From assembly GCA_030544235.1 (NCBI GenBank), contig CM060478.1, positions 25,534,727 to 25,598,726 of the forward strand: a stretch of 64,000 nucleotides of DNA, given 5' to 3'. Under the pieces are notes generated by a model, which had not been told where the DNA came from, ran no database searches, and was given only the letters and a program-made list of their open reading frames with translations. This document shows positions 56,259 to 64,000 of this stretch, piece after piece. The DNA comes from Lepturacanthus savala (Eukaryota; Chordata; Actinopteri; Scombriformes; Trichiuridae). The first letter of the stretch is position 1. Each line of letters starts with the position of its first letter. The translations under genes were made by a program, and so were the position numbers.

Positions 56259-58053
56259 AGTGGAAAGTAATGAATTCCATTTACTTAGTTACTGTAATTG
56301 AGTAGTTTTTATGAATAATTTGTAATTTTTACTTTTACTCAAGTACATTTTGACCCAAGTATTTTATTTCCCTACATTTGATTCCCCTCACATTACTGAG
56401 TACAAAATTGAGAGTGAAAACATTAAATGCAGGTGTCCTGGAAGTGAAAGTCATTTGCACGGCCACGCCTCAGCACCATATCAATTATCACATCTGGATC
56501 TGCTGTTGGCAGATATGGAGATTATCGAAGAGGAATGGCCCGAAGAAGATTCTGGATATGAAAGCCACAAAAACCCTTGGCCAAACTTAGAAGACGTGTT
56601 CACGTTCAAACGCAAAATAGGCAATAACATTATAATGCAGTGTAAAATGTGCCCCGCAGAACGGAGCTTATAGCATACAAGACATCAACATCTAATTTAC
56701 GAACGCCTGCGGTGGTAAGTTGGCATATGTGCTTTTGTCTCTTACATCATAAACGGTTTATTTATGATTTGGTTAAAAAATCCCAGATAAAAGCCTTCCT
56801 ATGTAAGCAGAATGTGCCTTCATGATACCATTATTTTCCACCCTGATCAAGTGAAGTAGACATTATATTACTTGCCTCATGTTTAAAAATCGGCTTTAGT
56901 GATCAGTCAGAAATGATAAGAATGCAGGACTTTAGTGTTTGAGTGGTCTCAATAAATCAGCTTGTATGTTGGCTGTAAGCTAGCTCCTGGGTTGCTAGCT
57001 GTTGCCTAGTGTAGCTATTCTTCTCTACTCGTTTCCATTAGCTCACAGAATGTTAGCTCCCTCTAGAGGAATTAAATTGTAGCCCTGTCACAGTCAGTTT
57101 ATCGCAATATATCTTTTTACTCTGAGACTGCATTTATGTGCAACAATACCCTTATGAAAAAATACAGTTTTTCTGTAGGATTTTAGTAGGATTGCTGTAT
57201 TTCCCTGTCAAAGATAATGAATTTATTGCCTAGCTAGCTGCAGTAATCCTACAGTATTACAATCTACATTTTTATAACAGTGACAGTACAACACATTTTT
57301 TTCATAAGGGTGAGATTGTTCTAGCCTAAAAAATGTTGAGACTAGCTGGACTGACAAAACTAAAGTCATAGAAGCAGATATGATCCCTTGTTTAATGTCA
57401 CAGCGATCAGTAATTTAGTTTAGTCTTGTTCATTTGTTTTCTATCAACAAATTCATATTCACAACATTTCAATACAGAATACAAGGAGTTTTATTTGCCA
57501 CACGCATAGAAATACTAAAACAGCATAACATGCAGTGAAATTACAGTTATCCGTCTGTACTGTGCATAGGCGTGTTTGTTAGTGGGAGGCAGGGGATTAA
57601 AGTGCAATAGTGTCAAAGTGCATACTGGAACATGTTATCTGACTTTGTAGCTGTCCATAGTACTATTTAAGAACAAATAGCTCAGTACTTCATTTCCCCA
57701 TGCTGTCTGTCATTAAACAGGACTACTGTGTCTGAGGCACATCTCCAACAGATGGCCGAGGCTGAGGTGGAGCAGGAAGAGGACTTATTCTCCACAATGA
57801 AGTCCTGCAGGTCAGAGGGTTCTGGGGAATTGGAGGGCTACTTTGCCTGTGTGTCAGAGAGCATGGACCTGCTGAACTCATTCCTAAACATAAATACAAT
57901 GTCTCTGAAACTCAACACAGGCCTTCCAGTACCATGTTACTGAATTTAGCGGAGCTCTTACAAGGGTGTATGTGCACTTTAATATGCATCATAGTTGATT
58001 AAAACAACTTATGCCAGATTTGATTCATGACTCATCCTATTTTTGTATTATAA

Positions 58054-58090
<37 letters not shown>

Positions 58091-58212
58091 TATTATTAAA
58101 TAACTGAAAGTAAGTAAGTACATTTTAGATGGGTACATTTACTCAAGTAAGATTTAAGCAAAATAACAATACTTTTACTTAATTACAGTTTTTCAGGACT
58201 TTTTCCACCTCT
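56259..58212 (+). mobile_element. BED-finger hAT transposon remnant nested in the LINE
   Basis: The LINE sequence breaks at about 56258 and resumes at about 58213. The right end reads tcaggactttttccacctctg, a known fish hAT end. The left end (gtggaaagtaatgaattcca) is degenerate. Flanks gctctggg and gctctctg look like a decayed 8-bp duplication. Inside, 56500-56673 encodes a BED-like start (WPNLEDVFTFKRK, CKMCP), and 57728-57943 matches the hAT dimerisation region (GYFACVSESMDLLN, SLKLNTGLP). The middle is deleted. Confidence 0.75.
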
Positions 58213-59310
58213 GCTCTCTGGTTATAAACTAAAGGTCCAGAAAACTCAATTGCTAACATTTAATTTTGATCCTTCCAGCTCCTTAGTAGAAAAGTACGAA
58301 CTAAGATGGGAGGCAGACCATATAGGATAACTTGGAGTTAATCTCTCAAAAGATATTACAAAACTAGCCTGCTTAAATTATAGGCAACTAAACAACAACA
58401 TAAAATCTGACATGCAGAGATGGAGCACTATTCCCTTCCTTGGTCTCTATTCAAGGGTAGAATCTATAAGAATTGAATAAGAATGTGCTACATATAAGAA
58501 TGTGATACATATAAGAATGTGCTACCAACATTACTATACCTCTTCCAGAGTCTCCCAGTGGATATACCCATAGAATAGTTCATTGAATGAGACATGTAAA
58601 TGATATCAAGATTTCTGTGGCAAGATAAAAAGCCTAGGACTAGGTATAAAACTCTCCAATTGTATGAAGATCATGGTGGTCTAGGCCTTCACTGCCTGCG
58701 GGAATATTATTTTGCAGCCCAATTAAGACCATTAGTGTGCTGGAGAATCCCATCATATTCCACAAGATGGAAAGATATAGAGAACAATATGAATCATCAT
58801 CAGATTCCTCTATCACCCATAATCACAGCCATTAAATTAATAAACAATATGATAGGCAAAACAACCCATGGATTAACACTACATTGAAAACATGACAGAA
58901 AGTAATAAAACTTTGTGAATTGGAACATAGTCTAAAAATACTATGTTGGTGTGCTGATGACACAGATTTCTTCCCTAACACTCTGGATTCTAGCTTCAAG
59001 ACTTGGATTAAAGCAGGCCTTACCACTTACCACACTTTTGTAAATAAAGGCACACTTAAAAGCTTTGAGGTTCTGCAGCAAGAGAATGGATTGCAACCCC
59101 AAGATTTCTATCCACCCAATTAAGGTGATACTTTTAGGAAAAGCCAGAGCAATACAGGGGCAAACAATGGATATCTTGGAGGTGTTCCATAGAGCAATTA
59201 GTTCAGGAACTTGTAAGAAGGTTGTATCTAGACTATATCATGCATTACATGACGATAGCCCAGACAACACTCTGTACATTAAACATATATGGGGAAAAGG
59301 AAGGTAATCT
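58213..59310 (+). pseudogene. L1/Tx1-type LINE ORF2, continuation after the hAT insertion
   Basis: Resumes with SGYKLKVQKTQLLTFNFDP, then RFLWQDKKPRTRYKTLQLYE and GLGLHCLREYYFAAQLRPLV (58600-58887), CWCADDTDFFPNTLDSSFKT (58920-59123) and VSRLYHALHDDSPDNTLYIK (to 59307). It breaks off near 59340, before the C-terminal knuckle. Confidence 0.85.
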
Positions 59311-59354
59311 TAATATATCTGAAGAAGAATGGGGAAATCTATGGAGGTTTCAAT

Positions 59355-59705
59355 GAGGAACAAGCTGAAATGAATGTGGCTTCTGCAGCAGAACAATGAT
59401 CCAAAACACATCAGCAAATCCACCTCTGAATGGCTGAAAAAACACTAAATGAAGACTTTGGAGTGGCCTAGTGAAAGTTCTGACTTGAATCCTATTGAGA
59501 TGCTGTAGCATGACCTTAAAAAGGCTAAAGGTTCATGCTGCAAAACCATCCAATGTGGCTGAATTACAATTAATTCTGCAAAGATGAGTGGTTCAAAAGT
59601 CCTCCACAGCATGTAAGAGACCTGATTACAGCTGTTGCTGCTATGGACCAACCAGTTATTATGTTTAGGGGGTAATCACCTTTTCACACAGGGCCATGTT
59701 GGTTT
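59355..59705 (+). mobile_element. Decayed Tc1-like transposon, 3' end
   Basis: Broken frames read NDPKHISKSTSEWLKKH, LEWPSESSDLNPIEML and GPTSYYV, the C-terminal part of a Tc1 transposase with stops, followed by aatcaccttttcacacaggg. A different family from the two zswim8 copies. Confidence 0.8.
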
Positions 59706-59734
59706 AGGAGAAACACATCCATCCATGTTCTGCT

Positions 59735-60006
59735 AGTCTGGGCAGGTCTTTGGGGCAACAGCCCAAATAGACCTAGACTTCCCCCCTCCCTGGCCACCTG
59801 GCCATGTCATCCAGTGGAACCCCAAGGTGTTCCCAGGCCAGCCCAGAGACACGGTCTCTTCACTGTGTCCTAGGTCCTCTCTGGGGTCACCTCCTGGAGG
59901 GACCAGACCATATCACCATGGAAACCTCCAGCAGGTTCTACTATAACTCTATCTCTAAGGGAGTGCCCATCCACCTTGTGGAGGAAAATCATTTTGGCGG
60001 ATTGTA
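59735..60006 (-). mobile_element. Antisense LINE fragment, 3' coding end
   Basis: Minus-strand relatives of ggcctgggaacaccttgggg and aggacacagtgaagagaccg are typical of the C-terminal region of an abundant fish LINE. Split from the next fragments by the hAT at 60015-60816 and other insertions. Confidence 0.6.
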
Positions 60007-60014
60007 ATCATGAC

Positions 60015-60816
60015 CAGTGTTGGGGGTAACGAGTTACAAAGTAACGGATTACAGTAACGTTATTACCATCACGGGTAACGAAGTGCAGTAACGCGTTACA
60101 CTCAAAATATCAGTAACTACTTTACTAAACTTTAGGAACGTGCTTTCCTGCGTTACCCAAACCACTCTTGTCAGTCTAAAAAGTTCTAATATGTTTTAGT
60201 GGTGCATGCATTCTGTCCGTCGTTGGACCTGCCTGTGTGCTTGTCTGGGTACCGTTGCCACAGCAACCGGATTTGAGTGCGTTGAGTGACGTAGTTGCTG
60301 GTGTGTAGGAAAGAGAGGGAGAATGGAGGACACAGAGACGGAGGCAGGGGGATTCAGCCAGTGGTGATTCTCGCACTATTTTGACTTTATTGCTAGACAG
60401 GACAAAAACATTGGAGTGAAATGCACTCTATGTCCAGGTGAGTGGTATCTTTCAACTGCTGCCAACTCAATGAGCAATCTGATGAAACATTTGACTGCCC
60501 AGCACCGCACTACAGAACTTGTGGTGAAAGATTCTACTAGCCAGTCTGTTAAAGAAGACACTCACGAACCGACCCCACCTAAACAAGCTAAGCTTTTACT
60601 GATACTTGAAAATAAAGCGATGAAAAGGCTATGATATTTGTCCATGTATCCATACGGTAACTTTTAACATTTGCTTTAAAAAACTGGAAAGTAAAGTAAC
60701 TAGTAGTGAAGTTACTTTTCAAATGCAGTAACTAGTAAAGTAACGTAGTTACACATTTCACAAGTAACTAGTAACTTGTAACTAGTTGCGTTTTTTTAGT
60801 AAGTACCCCAACACTG
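60015..60816 (+). mobile_element. Non-autonomous hAT element with BED-finger remnant
   Basis: Ends CAGTGTTGGGGGTAACG and CCCCAACACTG; flanks atcatgac and atcgtgat match at 6 of 8 positions. 60376-60634 encodes a BED-like finger (VKCTLCPGEWYLST, NLMKHLTAQH), then breaks off. The catalytic domain is missing. Confidence 0.8.
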
Positions 60817-62340
60817 ATCGTGATCTCGTCTTTTCGATCACTCCCCAGAGCATGTGAACATAGATGAGGGTAGGAACGTAGATTGGTGATAAATCAAGAG
60901 CTTTGCCTTTCAGCTCAGTTCCTTTTTCACCATGATGGACAAACACACATCTGCATCACTGCAGATGCTGTGATGCCTGTCAATCTTCCTCCATCCTTCC
61001 CTCACTTGTAAACAAGACCCCGAGATATTTGAATTCCTCCACTTGAGGAAGAATCTCATCCCTGACCCGGAGGCTGCAGCCAATCTTCATCCCAGCCGCT
61101 TCACACTCGGTTGTAATCTGCTCCAACTGATTATTCCCGCTCACATTATTTATTTATTTATTTGGGGCATGTGTATTCATCAGTTCACATCACACATCAT
61201 TATAGTCTCAATACACATCAAACATGGAAAGCAGGAGAAGCTGAAGTTTATCAAGTCTGCCCCCATTTTACACAGGATTTTTCATTTTCTTGTTATGTTC
61301 ATGTTACAAGTTACATTTCTTTTTTTAGACAGGCAGTTAATATGTCCCTCATGTCTATTCTCCAAGTGAGCAGCATCTTTTGTGGTTGTCCTGGTGTTTA
61401 ATTCCTTGATGTCATGATCCAATCAACAGAGTTCAGTTTTGATGCTTGTATAGTTTTTGTCATTTTCATATCAAAGTCCTTTAATCTTGTGGTCAAAGAC
61501 TAAATGAAGTTTTGATGTTTGTCTGATTTTGGTGATGTGAAGGTGATGGTGGGGGAGCCCGTTGTTGACAGATTTTACTTTTATTCTTCCTCCATATCAG
61601 TTCTCGCATGATTGCTGCTGTCATCTTGGACATACCCTCCTGGATCCAGTGGCATCCTTCCGATTTTCTGGTATAGCAGGTACAATCCATACCACATTGC
61701 AAGTTGGCCGAGTGTCACGCCAAAAAAGACACTCGTCTTGAGGATGTCTTCCACATCCTCAACTTGTAGAGCATCAAGGCAGATGACTCTCTATTCCGCC
61801 CATCTGTCCATGTGGTACCCAGCCATGAAGATCGCCTGCAAAAAGCAGCAATTCAAAAAAGGGCGGTCCTGGCGGAGTCCAAGTCCCACTGGAAACAAGT
61901 GACTGACTGACTGACTGACTTACTGCTGGCAATGTGGACCAAGCTCTGAAACTGCACTTACAGGGACTGGACTGGGACCGACTGGTCCGGTACCCCATAT
62001 ACCCCACACAGGACCCCCTGAGGGGCACTGTTGAATGCCTTTTCCAAGTCCCAAAAAAGGTAGACTGGTTGGGCGAACTCTCAGCACCCTCCAGCACCCT
62101 GCTGAGGGTATAAAACTGGTCCACGGTTCCATGATTAAGGTGAAAACCACATTGGTTCGACTATCCCACAGACCCTCCTCTCCAGGAGCAAAAGGTCCTG
62201 TAGGACTCCTTCTTCAGCTTGATGACATTCCTCCCAGGGTTCGAGGGGTTGCCACCATGACCGGCACCATCAGGAGTCTCAACAATGGAAGTGTGGAACA
62301 AGGTCTACTCTAACTCCATGTCCTCCACCTTCCCTGTGAC
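60817..62340 (-). mobile_element. Antisense LINE reverse-transcriptase remains with insertions
   Basis: 60817-61135 and about 61830-62330 are minus-strand copies of the same fish LINE as 59735-60006: for example gactggttgggcgaactctc and aatgccttttccaagtccca, complementary to the coding of a QPVY...DLEKAF-type region. 61140-61420 is a separate dispersed repeat shared with 36200-36430; 61420-61800 is not recognised. Confidence 0.6.
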
Positions 62341-62370
62341 ATGGTTAAAGGGCTCCCAGAGTTGTCAGAC

Positions 62371-62510
62371 CAGGGGTAGGCAGCTCTAGTCCTAGAGAGC
62401 CACTGTGGGTGCAGGTTTTTGTTCCAACCAAGCAGGAACACACCTGATTCTACTAATGAAGGTCGTCAGCAAGGGCTCTAGTGGTTGATTAGTAGAATCA
62501 ACGAATCAAC
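62371..62510. mobile_element. Incomplete hAT-type MITE (relative of 43928-44130)
   Basis: Starts CAGGGGTAGGCAG and contains ggtttttgttccaaccaagc and aacacacctgattctactaa, as in the palindromic copy in intron 20; the right arm is lost. Confidence 0.7.
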
Positions 62511-63195
62511 TAATAATTTATCTTCTTTTTCCTGCATGTTTTAGAAATAGATAATACAGAATTCATTTATTTAAAACACTGCATAGTACCTAACCTCCAA
62601 TACCATTATTACCATTATCATTAATAATAATAGCACTGTAGTAACAAATAATTAAGAAATACACTCAAAAAAATAATAAATCTAAAAATCATTTAAATGA
62701 AAAATAATAAGCATTCTTCTACAATTTCTACTCAGTAGGCTGCATATTCTATACATAGCCTAATGGTGTGGGATATTTCTAACTAATTTAGCTTTAACTT
62801 TTTAAATGAGCAACATTTAACCAGCACACATTCATACAGTTGATCAGCACCCAAAAGCTATTTTTAACATGTTTTAAATATATTTTTTCCAATAAATAAT
62901 AATTTATACTAAAAGGGTGGAACTCCAACCAGTCTGTAATATAAAACTGAGAAAAATACAGGAGAGTCAGTTAAAGTTTACGTCTTTTTATTTGACTTTC
63001 CCTCTAAAAACCAATTGTCACTTCATGGAAATGGATGTATGGATTTGTAGTCCTTTTGGTCTTTTTTGTAGTCTTTCTTAGGGCCAATAAACTAGAGGCC
63101 AACAGGGTGGAAAATGATTGTACAGACGTATGAAATTGACGAATTATATGATTACAGAAAAAAATAAGTTTCAGATTTGTTTTTCATAAGGTAGC
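62511..63195. other. AT-rich DNA, no gene seen
   Basis: No frame above background and no recognised repeat. Confidence 0.5.
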
Positions 63196-63202
63196 ATACT
63201 CT

Positions 63203-63713
63203 AGTCCATATATGTCCAACCCAAGGCCCGGGGGCCAAATCTGGCCCGGCACCTCATTTTCTGTAGCCCCTCAAGAGCTTCACAGACTTGAATAAATGTT
63301 TGAAGTTAACAGAGACACACTGGCCACGTTGTCTTTGTACGACTTCATTAACTCCAAAATCTTTTTCTCAATCGGCCACGAAGGTTGTTTAAAAACAGGA
63401 AAGTTTCTGTTTTTCCTTATTTTCCTTTGTTGAAGTACATCATTACCTTCTGGTACTTTCTACTCTTTAATATTTAGCATAGCAACACAAAACCATAGAT
63501 TCTAATCTTTGAAACATCCATTAAATAAATAAAATAATTAATAGTGGTTATAAACATATTCTTGTATGAGTCTCTAGATATCTGTGATGATTTTACATGT
63601 TTTGCTGCAACATATAATAATAATAATATGTAGATACATATATTTGATATTTACAATTGGTGGAAACCAGAACACTGATGTGGCCTGGGATTAAACTGAG
63701 TTTGACTCCCCTG
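63203..63713 (-). mobile_element. hAT-like MITE, near full copy
   Basis: Starts gtccaacccaaggcccgggg and ends aaactgagtttgactcccc; inverted relative to 32034-32551, with which it shares tactttctactctttaatat and cttgtatgagtctctagata (here on +). Confidence 0.7.
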
Positions 63714-64000
63714 ATTTTGTCTGTCAAAATTATAAATAATACATTTAGTTTTTTTTTTTTTCTAATTTTATACTTTATATTTACTGAGGAAGTTGAATAC
63801 ATTTCATTTGGAACATGCTAAAATGAGCGCACGTTCCACAGAATGGTGCTTTAAAGTGATGTAAAAGATAAAAATATATATATTTTTGGTAGAGGAATAG
63901 AAAACCCCTAAACGCGTGATTAAAGGGGTTTGTTATGAAGATATGGGGAAGGACTTTGGTCGGAAAACAAACTTTAGATAAGTCATTTTGAGGCTTGTTT
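63714..64000. other. Window end, nothing recognised
   Basis: AT-rich sequence without reading frames. Confidence 0.4.

Noticed and set aside
61493..61902. Possible retroviral or host gene fragment
   Set aside because: Short frames on both strands with no motif I could assign; the surrounding DNA is LINE debris.

Overview
The window is from a vertebrate nuclear genome, almost certainly a ray-finned (teleost) fish. One 26-exon protein gene covers most of it, its introns are AT-rich, and the rest is filled with mobile elements typical of fish: Tc1-like transposons, hAT and piggyBac-like elements, L1/Tx1-type and other LINEs, and many micro- and minisatellites. The species cannot be named from the sequence alone.

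The gene is zswim8 on the + strand, coding from 5086 to 49667. I joined 26 coding exons by splice sites and similarity to the vertebrate ZSWIM8 family. Every junction keeps frame, giving 1,935 codons plus TGA. ZSWIM8 is the substrate receptor of a Cullin-RING (CUL3, with Elongin B/C) ubiquitin ligase that destroys Argonaute proteins engaged by specialised target RNAs, so releasing microRNAs for decay (target-directed microRNA degradation). The SWIM zinc finger (C-x-C-x6-C-x-H) is intact in exon 4. A likely GC-rich promoter/leader lies at about 4180-5085, and the 3' UTR probably ends near 51435.

Layout: 1-4180 is upstream repeat-rich DNA (LINE tail, two minisatellites, MITE fragments). 4180-5263 is the promoter/leader and exon 1. 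5264-17594 is a 12.3-kb first intron with repeats and one GC-rich island. 17595-31928 holds exons 2-11, with two inverted Tc1-like transposons and a large 20-bp minisatellite. 32621-49667 holds exons 12-26, with several minisatellites, some of which cross splice junctions. 49668-51435 is the 3' UTR. 52450-64000 has no recognised host gene and is a nested pile of dead transposons (two L1-type LINEs, a BED-finger hAT inside one of them, a Tc1 fragment, a second hAT and an antisense LINE).

The most notable structure is the link between tandem repeats and splice sites in zswim8. One 40-bp array copies the exon-25 donor about 20 times, a 52-bp repeat triplicates the exon-21 donor, a 33-bp array copies the branch-point/pyrimidine tract of the exon-17 acceptor 22 times, and six dinucleotide tracts lie within about 10 bp of splice sites. 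Intron 10 apparently has a GC donor. Two inverted-repeat pairs (Tc1 copies around exons 3-6; a shared 20-bp minisatellite around exons 11-20) could pair in the pre-mRNA.
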